Of a stretch of DNA of 64,000 nucleotides, positions 45,989-56,397 are shown piece after piece. This stretch comes from Solanum dulcamara (Eukaryota; Streptophyta; Magnoliopsida; Solanales; Solanaceae): NCBI RefSeq assembly GCF_947179165.1, contig NC_077238.1, forward strand, positions 81,931,757 through 81,995,756, in the 5' to 3' direction. Positions within the stretch are counted from its first letter, which is position 1; the number at the start of each line of letters is the position of its first letter. The position numbers and the translations under genes were made by a program. The notes under the pieces were generated by a model that had not been told where the DNA came from, did not search any database, and worked only from the letters and a program-made list of their open reading frames with translations.

Positions 45989-46985
45989 CCAGCATTTCTC
46001 TCAAAATGCAAAAGCGAAAACGCCATAAGCTGCGCTATATCGCCATTTATGGGGAAATCAAAGTTCCAAACTTGATAGCAATCTTCGAAATGAAGCTTTA
46101 CACTCAATAATCTCATTTCTTCCGACTAAAGAAGTTGTATCAACTAGCGTATATTTCAAGCATTGGAAATCCTTATAGAAATTCTAATCTCGACTTTTTT
46201 TTGGATCTACAAAAAATCAACAATCTCCGTACTAAAAGTCTCTCCATTAATGGGTGTCAAAATATAAAGTAAAAATATAAATGTTGCTAAGCAAGGGTAG
46301 ATCGAACACACAACCTCAAACAACTTTTGCAATCTCTTAACCACTACAATAAACCTTCAACTTGTGTTAAGGGGTATCGATACTTATATATATATTTATT
46401 AAACCAAACATTGACCTATATATACAATGTAATTTTTCGACGAAGGAGTGTGGCTTGGCACCCCTCGGGCAAGGGTAGCTCCGCCCATGCTTCGAGCATC
46501 CTTTGATGAATTGAATTTTTGAAAAAAATAATCTTGAAGGAACTTTACTTTCTTGTGATAGAACCACTACATCAAGTTTGTATTGAATTCGAGAGAGCGT
46601 ATTGCTCAAAAAAGCGTTATATTGGGAGGAAATATATTATAGGAGAGATTCTTCATTTGTGGAGCTAAATGAATATGTTCCAACAGATGGTTTACCTTTT
46701 AATTGGTAACTTAGAGGTTGCATTGTGCGTGAGAATATCCTAATCGAAATCTTAATTGTGTGTTTTTGGAGAAATCGATCCTTTATCGTTGTTTCTATTT
46801 ATCGATCAATGTTTACCGTCAAAAATTCAAATTATTAAAGAAATTTTATATGCGTGTATAAGAATTTTGCCTAATTTCTGAAAGCCTAGGTAAGTTGGTG
46901 TGGAAGACCGTTTCTTTTCATCCACATAATATCAAATTTTGTGTCCAAACATTTGAGTTTTCCAAACAAAATTTGTGCTCAAACC
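45989..46985 (+). pseudogene. F-box pseudogene, left arm of inverted pair
   Basis: 'tctcaaaatgcaaaagcgaaaacgccataagctgcg' matches the start of the gene at 41109. The F-box part is recognisable in 'ctcaataatctcatttcttccgactaaagaag' and 'ttggaaatcctt'. Frames are broken early. The copy is interrupted at about 46250-46620 by an unrelated repeat, then resumes with LRR-like sequence ('ggagaaatcgatcc', 'cctaatttctgaaagcctaggtaagttggtgtgg'). Confidence 0.75.
46250..46620 (-). repeat. Repeat inserted in the left F-box pseudogene arm
   Basis: On the minus strand it contains 'gggcggagctacccttgcccgaggggtgccaagcc' near one side and 'gtagtggttaagagattgcaaaag..tgtgtgttcgatctaccc' plus 'ttatattttgacaccc' near the other. 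The latter resembles A and B boxes of a pol III-derived repeat. The element class is uncertain. Confidence 0.5.
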
Positions 46986-47765
46986 TTTGGGATTACACTC
47001 CAAAAGGCATCTCAGGGACATTGGCATGGAAAACTCAGGTTTGAACACAATTTTTTAGATTCAGTGGATGATAAAAACAGTCTTCCAGACCAATTTATTC
47101 GGGCTTTCATAAATTAGGCAAATTTTTTGTTTATGGATATGAGAAATCGATCTCTAATGACTCGAGTTTCGACAAATGCTCACATTAATCGACATGTAGT
47201 AACAATGATGAAGGGTCAGTTTCTCCAACAACTCACAATTTTTGAGGATTTCAATTAGGGTATTAGCACATACTCATTCAAGTCCACAAATTGAACAATG
47301 ATGAAGAGCCAACCATCTATTAGCACATACTCATTCAAGTCCACAAATTGAAGAAAATCTTTCTTGGAATATGTTTCCTTCTGTTATAACGTTTTTCCGA
47401 ACAACAAGCTCTTCGGAATTAGATACAAGAAACCACCTGGACAAGCTCATTATAGTGGTTCTATCAAAAGAAATTACAATCCCTTCAAGTCTTTTTTCAT
47501 TTTCCAAAAATTCAATCTATTGGAGCATGTTTGAAGCACACCCAATCTCACGGGGAGTGATGTAAGTGGAAAAATTCAACACTAGAAGAAAGTGATGAAA
47601 GAATCTTGTCAACAATGGAGAGACTTCTGCTACGGCGATCATTGATTTTTTGCAAATCCCAAAGAACGTTGAGATATGGATTTTTAGAGGAATTTTCGAC
47701 GCTTGAAATATAAGTTAGTTGCTACGGCTTCTTTAGTCATAAGAAATGAGTCGTATATCAGTATT
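46986..47765 (-). pseudogene. F-box pseudogene, right arm of inverted pair
   Basis: Read on the minus strand from 47765 it gives 'ctcatttcttatgactaaag', 'aagccgtagcaac', 'gtctctccattgttgacaag' and 'gaaacatattccaagaaag', then LRR-like sequence 'ctaattgaaatcctcaaaaattgtgagttgttggagaaactg'. This follows the order of the gene at 41109. A ~50-bp stretch ('gtccacaaattgaa..tgagtatgtgctaata' in inverse) is duplicated at about 47260-47350. Stops and indels disrupt all frames. Confidence 0.75.
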
Positions 47766-48049
47766 TAATTTTTCTACATGTTCATCTAATGAAAATGTGC
47801 AAATCAAAGTATTCTTATTCGACATAAGTTTGAAGTTTTTTTTTATCTTCTGAAATTGAAATTTTATCTCGCTCGACATAAGTTCGGTGACATAGGAACC
47901 CTTAATTTTTTAATTTTTTTTCTGGTGGATCGAGTTTTTGAACCAAATCATCATATTTTTCCAATAATACCCCTCTCTACGTAATATATATATTTTGAAT
48001 AATTTTTTTTCTTAAATATTTCTTTTTCCCCCAAAACCAAACCCTAGAA
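47766..48049. other. Promoter-proximal spacer of the Agenet-ENT gene
   Basis: AT-rich; no clear TATA box could be singled out. Confidence 0.4.
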
Positions 48050-48165
48050 AACAAATAAAATTTGACTCAAATCCAAAAATTTCGCTCGATTCCTTCAAAG
48101 GAACAATCCAATTTGAGATCGGAAACTTCATAAGTTGAAGCATTGCTTCAGTTTTTAGAAAAAAG
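48050..48165 (+). other. Probable 5' untranslated exon of the Agenet-ENT gene
   Basis: A leader-like stretch ends in AAAAG/GTACGT at 48165. A matching acceptor (aacag/GTTATC) lies at 48825/48826, 29 bp before the ATG at 48855. The 5' end is a guess. Confidence 0.5.
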
Positions 48166-48854
48166 GTACGTAATTTGATCCTTATTTTCGATTTTTTGTA
48201 ACCCGAATTATTTTATTATTTGCATTTAATTTTCGATTTTGATTATCGAGTTTTTTGTGGATGTTTCGATCATTTGTTGAAATCAATTTATTGGGTTTTA
48301 ATTATTTTTTTCAGATTTTTTTTCTTTTCTCATAGTTTTTTTTATATGTATTTTGCTCAGTGCCTAAGCAAGTTTTCTAATTTTTTTTTGATGAATAATA
48401 GACTGATTTTTTTTTATGAATTTTATCAGGTACTTCAGCATTTATGGGATTGGTGGTTTTTGTTAAGGTTTGCAATATTTTTGAAAGATTTTTTTTTTTG
48501 GTGTGTGTGTGTGTGATCATATACTCAGACCTTGTTAATTTGTGCTTGCAAATCGAGTACTTTATTGATAATCATACTTTTGTATATATATCCATTTTGT
48601 GGGATTTTTTCTATTGAATCAATTAACTTTTAATTCGATTAATTTTTTGGGCATTGATGTAAAGATTTTGTCTTTTCATGTATATCTTGAGATTAGTGAT
48701 GATAATGTGCTTTTCGTTCTTGATACAATGTATCTCTACCAAGTTTCGTTTGAATTTTTGATGTCGTTATGGTTCTGTACTACAAAGTCTTGTGTTGTGT
48801 TATAATGCGCTTTTGAAATAAACAGGTTATCGGGTTTGGGCTGAGTTACAAATC

Positions 48855-50443
48855 ATGAGGTTTAAAAGGGGAAGCAAAGTTAAGGTAATTACAAACATGA
48901 AGCAGTCACCTGCATCACAGCATCGTGGTGAGATTCTCTCTGATAATGGGCATATGTACACTGTAAGGTATGATTACTATCCTGGAATGGAAAGCAGGGG
49001 GAGGATTGAGAGGGTGTCAAGAAAGACTATCAGATCTTGTACACCATGTGCGGAGGGTTTGGAAAATCTGGAAATTGGTCAAGTTGTGGAGGTATTTGAT
49101 GAATCATCTTGGAAGACGGCTACAATTGTGAAGGTTCTGGATAGAGACTACTATTTGGTACGCCAGACTGAATGCCTGAAGGAGCTTTATGTGCACAGAT
49201 CAAACACCAGAGTGGTACAATGTTGGCAAGATGAGGAACGAAACTTGATAAGGAAGGTGAGTTTGTAGTCTCCTTCCCTCTCCATTTCCCAAAACCTTAT
49301 GTTATTGAGTTATTCTCTCCTAATAAATTTCATTTTCATTCTGAGATTTTTGTTTGCATGATGTAGAATGATAGAAGAAATATAGCATTCCTCTTTTTTT
49401 CCCAATCTTTTTCTGTTGCATTGTGTCTAATAGAATGTCCCATTTATATGTGTCCTTTCCTCGCTTTATTTAGAGGATTTTTCCTTTTCTATTTTGTGTT
49501 CCACTTATCCTTTTTCATTTTTTCTTGATTTGTTTTGTTGTTTGGTTCTTCCTCTTCCTCTTTTGGTTTTAGTCTGAGTTGTTTAGTTTGTGTTTGTTGA
49601 CTATATGCTGGTTTCTTCTTATAGGGATCTGGACTGTGTAGGATACCTGACCAACTATCAGCTTTAAAACCTTCTAAAAAGGTGAGCAAGATCCTGTCTT
49701 TTAGTGCAAGGAATAGATTTCATGTCGGGGATGATCATTTAGCTTCTCAGGAGTGTACTGAGTTGCGGAAGTCTCATATTAGCTCTTCGTTATTGCTGAA
49801 TAGGGTATCCCAAGTTGCCTTCTCTAAAAATGAAACCTTTAGAAACATTCAGGATTTAGAGGCAACTGAGAGAGCTTGTAAGCGACAGAGAGTGGTGCCA
49901 GCTGCCTTAAAGGGACAGGTCAATGTTAGTGCCAAGTGCAAAGAGAATATAATGGGTGAGAAGTATGTGCATGATTCATTAAACGATGTATCTGATGGAT
50001 ATTGTGCATTGGAGCAAACCAAAAGAAGTGGTTCCGTTGGCTATTTCCTTACCAGAAGAACAGAATCTAGTGATTCTCATAGTGATGCCTGTTCTGTTGG
50101 TAGTTGTAGTATCAACGATAAATTTTCTAACTTATCCCCAGAAGAAGTGTATTGTCAAGGAACTGAGCTTCTTTGCAGTGATGCAGAGTCTTTTCATGAT
50201 TCTGCACATAAGGAGGAAAGACTTTCTCTTTCTTCACCAGTGAAAATAGCAGCAAGTATTCATAGTTTGGAGTTACATGCTTATCGCTGCACTTTGGAGG
50301 CATTGTATGCGTCCGGTCCCTTAAGTTGGGACCAAGAGGCATTGTTAACTAATCTTCGCATCTCACTCCATATTTCAAATGATGAACATTTAGCAGAGCT
50401 GAAGACTTTAATTTCTGCTGGAACTGGTATTCATGTCAGTTGA
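48855..50443 (+). CDS. Agenet (plant Tudor-like) and ENT domain protein, ~406 aa
   Basis: Coding exons 48855-49256 and 49625-50443 join in frame. The N-terminal ~130 residues are a tandem Agenet/Tudor-like module: 'FKRGSKVKVITNMKQSPAS', 'HRGEILSDNGHMYTVRYDYY' and 'LEIGQVVEVFDESSWKTATI..VLDRDYYLV'. A middle region of about 200 residues is Ser-rich and low in order. The C-terminal ~55 residues form an ENT (EMSY N-terminal-like) domain: HAYRCTLEALYASGPLSWDQ then EALLTNLR.SL.ISNDEHLAEL. This arrangement matches plant Tudor-like proteins with a C-terminal ENT domain, which differ from EMSY-like proteins where ENT comes first. Family knowledge suggests a nuclear reader of histone or protein methyl marks; the specific ligand is not known. 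The protein ends soon after the ENT domain (..GTGIHVS), as expected. Confidence 0.88.
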
Positions 50444-50939
50444 TTTTTATTTCACCTTTCTTTTCATTAGTTGGATCTCATCCACGTTTTGCCTTGGATG
50501 GCATTGTAACAAGCATGAGTATAGGTGTTTTGTTGATATTTTTGACTTTGTTGTTTACCTCCATCGCTGTAGACAGTTGAGCAATTGTAACTATGTTTTC
50601 ATGCCTTATATTCTTGGAAAGAAATAAACTTCTATCCTTTTCAAATCCATTTCTCTGTGAACTTTGTAAAAGAGAGTGAACAATCATGTTGTATTATTTA
50701 TGAAGAACCCCTGATATTTTACGGTGATAATCATTAAAGCTGCTAGGAACATTTTTTGCTATGTGACTGTCAATACTAGTCCTCTTATGGAGTTGTCAAC
50801 TGTAAGTGATACGACAAAAAAAGACCTGCTGTTCAAGGGGCTGAAGGAGGAATTAAAGTATCTAAGCTTAGTCTTTATATAGTCTCAGATATCTTGCTCA
50901 AGTAGTTTGAAACGACTACAAACCTCCCCATGCTGGTAA
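50444..50939. other. Downstream region of the Agenet-ENT gene
   Basis: Presumed 3' untranslated region followed by spacer. No gene recognised. Confidence 0.45.
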
Positions 50940-51340
50940 GAAAAGGGTCAACCCGGTGGCGCATCGACGTCTTGAGCGAGTGAGAACCTTGATCCAAGAC
51001 CAGGTGCTGTCGTCTCCGGTTTGCCGGCCGAGATCTCTGAGATTGACCAGCCAGCTGGGTTGGTTTGGCTATTCTTTTCTATTGAAAAGGAGTCAGCTGT
51101 CTCGCGAGTCACCTTCTTCTAGGCTCCGCTGGACGACACGGCAGTTTCCTTTCCCTCTCCAAGCCAATCGATCGCCTTCTTAGTTAACTGAGGAATGATT
51201 CCCTCGTCTGAGAACCGCCATTCACGTACTATTCCTCCCCACTAAAAAGAGCGATTACTTGAAATCTTTCGTAGGCTCATCTCGTCGATTGGCATTCTGA
51301 TCCTGGTCGTTCATAGATAGTCAGCGCTTTTGTTTTTTAC
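50940..51340. other. GC-richer block, candidate organelle DNA insert
   Basis: Base composition rises to near 50% G+C between AT-rich flanks, with sharp edges near 'aaaagggtcaacccggtggcgc' and 'tggtcgttcatagatagtcagcg'. No poly-A, inverted ends or repeat family from this window matches, and no long frame is convincing. The look is that of plant mitochondrial intergenic DNA, but it was not matched to a known sequence. Confidence 0.45.
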
Positions 51341-53194
51341 CGTGTAAAATTTGAAACATGCAGTGAGGACATTTAAATTTTAGATTGTGAGTACCTCATG
51401 ATGATTGATAATCATCAGTATGATGTAAACTAAGTTTCCTACTTCAGCAGATGCTATCTCAAATATAGATCTTGTTGCTTAATTTTTCATAATGTCATCA
51501 TATTGTGGATTTTAATTACCAATTTCTTTGGTGTTCTTGTTGGGAGCATATTCAATATTTTCCAAAGCGTTTTATTCATAAGCATGTGAATTTTCCAGGG
51601 TGACAGTTGGATGTATTCATCCTTTGCCTCCAAAAGTCAAAAGATGATGCTTGCATTTGCAGCACCTCTCCTGGCATTATATGGAGGACTCCTACAACAA
51701 CTGTCCCACAGATAAGACAATTCATGGCTTTTGTTGTTATTACTATAAAGCTTCATGATTTGTTTTGTCTGGATAACTTCGACATTGGCATGTTTTTTGC
51801 TGAAAAGTAAATCTATCAAATGCAACTATTTGTGTGTAAGGTCTTATAATATGCGGTATCTACGTTTATGGTTCCTCTGATTGCATAATGTACGACTTTG
51901 AACCAGAATATGGTGGAAGACTGACTTCCTGTACATACAGAAAGAATTGTATGATTTTCTTTTTATCAATGGAGTTTTTTCTTGAGCCGAGGGTCTATCG
52001 GAAACAGCCTCTCTATCTCCGAGGTAGGGGCAAGGTACACTCTACCCTCCCCAAACCCCACTTTGTGGGATTACACTAAGTATGTTGTTGTTGTCTTTTT
52101 ATCAATGGAGCAGGAAAAGATATTTACATTTAATTGGAGAGCTGGAAAGTGGAAACAAGATAGTTTACAAAATCTCAAGGTGTTGTAGATGAAGTGCAAA
52201 TCAAAGGCACTAAATATGAAAATATGTCATATTATTGGGTTGTGTCTCTTAGCAGTTATACCTGAGTTTTTGGTTGCTAATTGTACGGTAAAGATTACTC
52301 TATGAAAGTGTATGCTTCTTGTGACAGCCCTAAACTGTTATTATCATTTCTTAATGATTCATTGTGCTCTAAACCCACATCTTTGTAACTAAACGTTGGC
52401 TAATGTAATATAACAACTGTAAACTCAATTGACACTTTGCTGTAGTATCATTCTGAGAGTTATCAACATTAACTTTGATTCCTTCCAAATCTTGAATTCC
52501 CCCAAAGAAGACATTGTTTCCTTAATTTCTGCTGTCTTGAGTGCTAGCTTTTTGATTAACTACAAACCGAGATTTCAAATGATCGAAATAAGTGTGTTTC
52601 TTGTTTGATCTATTTTTGTCTGGGAGGGTGCTTCCATGCAAGAACTTTGGAATTTTACCGAAAACTAATGTGATTTTTGTGCTCTATTACTCATCCTTTT
52701 TTGGAGCTTCATTACTCTTTAGTGAGAATAACATGTGTAGTTCTGGGAGGTTGAAAGTCATGCTTGTGGTTTCCAGAAGGACTAAAGAACACATGGTTTA
52801 TCAGTACTAAAAGATGCTGATGCAGGTTTGCTGCTTTTGTAATCCTCTGCAAGAATTTGTTTGATCTCTTTATTATTTTTAGTTCATTGGTGCTTTTTGC
52901 AATTATTATCAGCTCTTTCCGTAGCAGGTGTAGAGTTCCAAATAACTTTCATTTCAGAACTCGAGCTTGGAGGTAAAAGAGAGGATATGTATGTACATCT
53001 GTAAAATAGATACAACAAAAAGATTACTGTATCCATGGAAGTTGAAAAATTCTCAGGCAAATACTGAAGGGTTCTTGTAACTAACGAAGAAACAAGGAAA
53101 CATGTAAATTGCTTAATCTCTCTGTTCCAAATGTGGATATAACTGATCATTACACACACACACACATACACAGTGATCATTGCTACAAGAAAGT
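51341..53194. other. Spacer between Agenet-ENT and glycosyltransferase genes
   Basis: No supported gene apart from the SINE at 51983. Short frames here show no domain. A (CA)n microsatellite lies at about 53153-53170. Confidence 0.5.
51983..52096 (+). mobile_element. SINE 3' part (TS/SolS-like)
   Basis: 'gagccgagggtctatcggaaacagcctctctatctccgaggtaggggcaaggt', 'actctaccctccccaaaccccactttgtgggatt' and a GTTGTTGTTG tail. 'cttttt.atcaatgga' occurs just before and just after it (about 51959-51972 and 52097-52110), a likely ~14-bp target duplication. Confidence 0.85.
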
Positions 53195-53300
53195 TGCAGA
53201 AACTAAGAGCAGTGACCTTTTCTTCACTATTTTCTGCTTTGTTTTGTTTTTTTGTAAAAGAAAGTGGATATTAATGCCTTAAATCTGTATCGGTGAAGAA
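53195..53300 (+). repeat. Copy 1 of a ~110-bp direct repeat flanking the UGT gene
   Basis: 'agtgaccttttcttcactat' followed by 'tttctgctttgtttt' and 'gtaaaagaaagtgga.attaatgcctta' recurs at about 55705-55790 in the same orientation. The two copies lie on either side of the UGT gene. Confidence 0.8.
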
Positions 53301-53502
53301 AAAATAACTTGCTTCTGAAAAAAATGAAAAGAGAAAAGTGAGTTTATTCATATCCTCATAAGATGATACATGAAGGTAGTGCTAAAAACACTACTTCCAA
53401 AGATAAGTACAGGGGAGTTTATTCCAAAGTTGCAGAACTAGTTGAATTTGTTTTAGATCCGCCTCTGTTACTGCTGATGCACTTTGTTATCTCTTGAATG
53501 CA

Positions 53503-54846
53503 TCATGTTGAGGCATTCTTGGACTGATTCTTCTCACAAAGCTGATTTATCACCTCAGCAACTCCATCCATCTGTTCCTCTCTTAGCAATCTTATGTTCT
53601 CACCAAGACTATTCACCTTCCTCCTCAAATCCTCCCCAATTTTTTCGCCCAAAATCACTTCTTTGATAGTCTCAGCTATATAACCTCTATGAAGTTTCCC
53701 GTTTCCATCTCTCGCAATCTCCACGGCTACTCCATTCTCCACAACCGATCTAGCATTCATAGGCTGATCTGAGCAAAAGTTCATATGCAGAGCTATGATT
53801 GGAACACCAAACTCTATGCTCTCAAGTGTGGAATTCCAACCACAGTGTGATACAAATGCTCCAATACTTGGATGCTTCAGTATTCTTGCCTGTGGAGCCC
53901 ATCCTTCAACTATCCTTCCCCTTTCTCCAATGCTTTCAAGAAAACCTTGGGGAAGTGCCTCTTCAAGGTTAACAACTTGTTCTCCACTTGGAAACCTTAC
54001 AACCCATATGAAATGAACATTGCTAAGCTCTAACCCATGAGCTACCTCTTCCATTTCTTCCTTTGTCAAGACATACTCACTCCCAAATGAGACATACACA
54101 GTTGAATGTTCCTTTTTCTTCCCTAGCCATTGAATGAGTTCTGTTTCCTCCATATCCCCTGCATCTTCAAGATCTTGAATTACTACTCCAGTAGGCAGAA
54201 TGTTTGCTCGTCCTATTTCAGAAAGATAATCTATGTACTTTGCATTTATTGCTCTAGAGCTGTTCAGCAGCATGATTCTCTCACCTTCTTCCTCCACTTC
54301 AAGCTCTATGTGACGCTCTATCTCTTGCTCATAATCCTTGAGATAGAGAGATGGGAAAGGGAATTCTGTTCCTGGTTTGAGCTGGAAATGGCCAAAATAA
54401 CAACACGTAGCTGCACTTGTATTGCAAAATCTTATTGCTGGGATGTTGAGACTAGATGCAACCCTTGCTGCCCATGGTTGCATTATATCATAAACTAACA
54501 CATCAGGTTTTTGATCTTTCAGGATTTGGTAAAATTGTGGTTTTTCCATCACAAGGGCTTTGTAGAGGGTAGAATGAAGATGCAGTGGGAGGCCATTTGT
54601 TGTGTGGTAATGTGGAGGAAGTTCAGGCAAGTCTGGTAAATGGAATTCCACTAGCTGAATTGAACAAGAGTACTTGTGTGGAATTTTTTTCTTGATGAAA
54701 TTAAGATTAATGGGAGTTGAACACAAGTCAATGGAGAAGCTTCTATCTGAGAGTTTCTTGGCTAGCTCAAGGAAAGGTGTTAAGTGTCCATAAGCTAAGT
54801 AGGGAAACATTAGAACTCTCAGATTTGTTGTATGTTCTACAGCCAT
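53503..54846 (-). CDS. UDP-glycosyltransferase, UGT94-like, 447 aa, intronless
   Basis: Family 1 glycosyltransferase (GT-B fold). The catalytic His lies in MFPYLAYGHLTPF near residue 21 and the partner Asp in DVLVYDIMQPWA near residue 119. The C-terminal PSPG box starts at WAPQARILKHPS, contains FVSHCGWNSTLESI, and ends at FCSDQ. The final Gln favours UDP-glucose-type donors by family rule. Gln-rich and overall pattern (LRVLMFPYLAYGHLTPFLEL, SFSIDLCSTPINL) resemble UGT94/UGT91 enzymes that add a second sugar to an existing glycoside. The acceptor cannot be inferred here. It is cytosolic, with no signal peptide. The start is supported by a TATA box 59 bp upstream and the conserved N-terminal strand. 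It looks intact. Confidence 0.93.
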   Translation of the reverse strand: MAVEHTTNLRVLMFPYLAYGHLTPFLELAKKLSDRSFSIDLCSTPINLNFIKKKIPHKYSCSIQLVEFHLPDLPELPPHYHTTNGLPLHLHSTLYKALVMEKPQFYQILKDQKPDVLVYDIMQPWAARVASSLNIPAIRFCNTSAATCCYFGHFQLKPGTEFPFPSLYLKDYEQEIERHIELEVEEEGERIMLLNSSRAINAKYIDYLSEIGRANILPTGVVIQDLEDAGDMEETELIQWLGKKKEHSTVYVSFGSEYVLTKEEMEEVAHGLELSNVHFIWVVRFPSGEQVVNLEEALPQGFLESIGERGRIVEGWAPQARILKHPSIGAFVSHCGWNSTLESIEFGVPIIALHMNFCSDQPMNARSVVENGVAVEIARDGNGKLHRGYIAETIKEVILGEKIGEDLRRKVNSLGENIRLLREEQMDGVAEVINQLCEKNQSKNAST

Positions 54847-54904
54847 GATTTCTCTGTGTTATTTTTGTGTGCGCGCGCAAGTGATTGTTTGGGAAACTGA
54901 TGCT

Positions 54905-54911
54905 CTTTATA
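54905..54911 (-). promoter_or_regulatory. TATA box of the UGT gene
   Basis: On the minus strand TATAAAG lies 59 bp before the ATG at 54846. A GCGCGCGC run sits between them near 54871-54878. Confidence 0.6.
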
Positions 54912-55172
54912 GAATTATTAAAGGTCCTCCAGTGCACGAAGCATTTCTCGTTCAACACAGAATCTAGAGAAAGACCGCACCTCAATTTAGTAAGCAATCT
55001 ACCCACGGAAACAACTTTACTGTCGCTTCAAGACTCAATAGTGGAGGAAAAATACGTTGGAGAAGAAAGAAAATGCATGTGTGTGGAAATCAGTGTATTC
55101 ATACAGGTATGTCTGTGTATTTATTGGCCTTATAATCAGTGCATTCATACAGGTGTGTGTGTGAGATTGTTA

Positions 55173-55423
55173 CTCCCTCCGTCTAACAATATTTGTCCAC
55201 TATTGACTTTGCACAATTCTTAAGAAACTATAAATAGAAGGATAATTTTATCATATCACCCTTTAAATATAATAAATACAATATCTTGAAAAATGTAATT
55301 GGGAAATGACTATTAATTAATGATAACGGTAAGTTAGGAACTAAGTTAAAATTATCTCTTGATTTCATAAATTGGATAAGTTTATTTTTAGTATAGTGGA
55401 TAAGTAAAGATGGACAGAGGGAG
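55173..55423. mobile_element. Stowaway-like MITE, 251 bp, upstream of the UGT gene
   Basis: Left end CTCCCTCCGTCTAACAATAT and right end inverted CTCCCTCTGTCCATCTTTAC, flanked by TA. The interior 'ttgcacaattcttaagaaactat' matches the element at 12417. Confidence 0.8.
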
Positions 55424-55684
55424 TAGTTAATATGAAGCTCTTTAGAGGTTCAAGACGATGAGTCCCAACGCTAAATTTATTACTTGTAGGTTAGCACATT
55501 AAAGTTTAGATATTCGCAAATTATATAACAACTAATAAGGACTATAAATTGTAATTTTTTTCATATCAATATGGTAAACTGTTAGTTAAAGTTCATGTTA
55601 CTCTTGAGAAAAGAAAATGTGACTAAGCATTTGTGAAGAAGGGAAATATAGAACCTTCAAATAATGGCTAGATCTATTTGGTCA

Positions 55685-55795
55685 CTGCTATAAGAAAGTT
55701 GCCGTAGTGACCTTTTCTTCACTATTTTCTGCTTTGTTTTTTGTTTTTTTGTTTTTTGTAAAAGAAAGTGGACATTAATGCCTTAACATATGAAT
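55685..55795 (+). repeat. Copy 2 of the direct repeat flanking the UGT gene
   Basis: 'gtcactgctataagaaagttgc' then 'agtgaccttttcttcactat' and 'gtaaaagaaagtggacatta' match 53180-53290, the region just beyond the 3' end of the UGT gene. Confidence 0.8.
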
Positions 55796-55974
55796 CAGTG
55801 AAGCTGTTTCTAATAAATGACTATCGGTATTTATGATTTCACATTTAATCATTTTTATGATTTTGATTAAACAAAAAGTAATAGAGGAAAATATGGTTTT
55901 AATTTTGTCCTTGAATACTTTTCTTAATATATTTGCATTACCTTAGAAATTCAGTTAATATGAAATAGAGGGAG

Positions 55975-56340
55975 TATTTTCCAATATGATTTCTCTTTTT
56001 TACTTGTCAATTTTGACAAATCAAGAATGGACAAATTTTTTTCTATTATACCCTTAATTTATTAACATTGAGTTAATGTTTTTGAAAACTGTAGTGAGTA
56101 AATATGTTTGAAATTCTATCAATTAATAGAGGTAAAATGGTAAACTCACTATACCAATCATTGTTTTTTTAATAGGTGTGTCAAATCAAAATTTGACAAA
56201 AAAAAAGAAACGGAGGGAGTATTTTCTAATTTAATTTCTATTTTTTACTTGTCATATTCTGACAAATTAAGAAAGTACAATTTTTTGTTTTGTATTATAT
56301 TCTCAATTTATTACCGTTGAGTTAAATTTTGAATCCATTA
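55975..56340. mobile_element. Stowaway-like MITE copies in a row
   Basis: An element at about 55975-56217 ends in 'aatttgac..gaaacggagggag'. It is followed at once by a partial second unit starting 'tattttctaatttaatttctattttttacttgtcatattctgac', the same start as the first ('tattttccaatatgatttctcttttttacttgtc'). The first is the uninterrupted relative of the outer element at 43619. Confidence 0.7.
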
Positions 56341-56397
56341 AACCATTGAGTCCACAGGGACAACTACCCTACATAGCGGCGGAAAAAGCGGAATTCA

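Noticed and set aside
54130..54498. 122-codon plus-strand frame inside the UGT gene
   Set aside because: Antisense shadow of the clear minus-strand glycosyltransferase.
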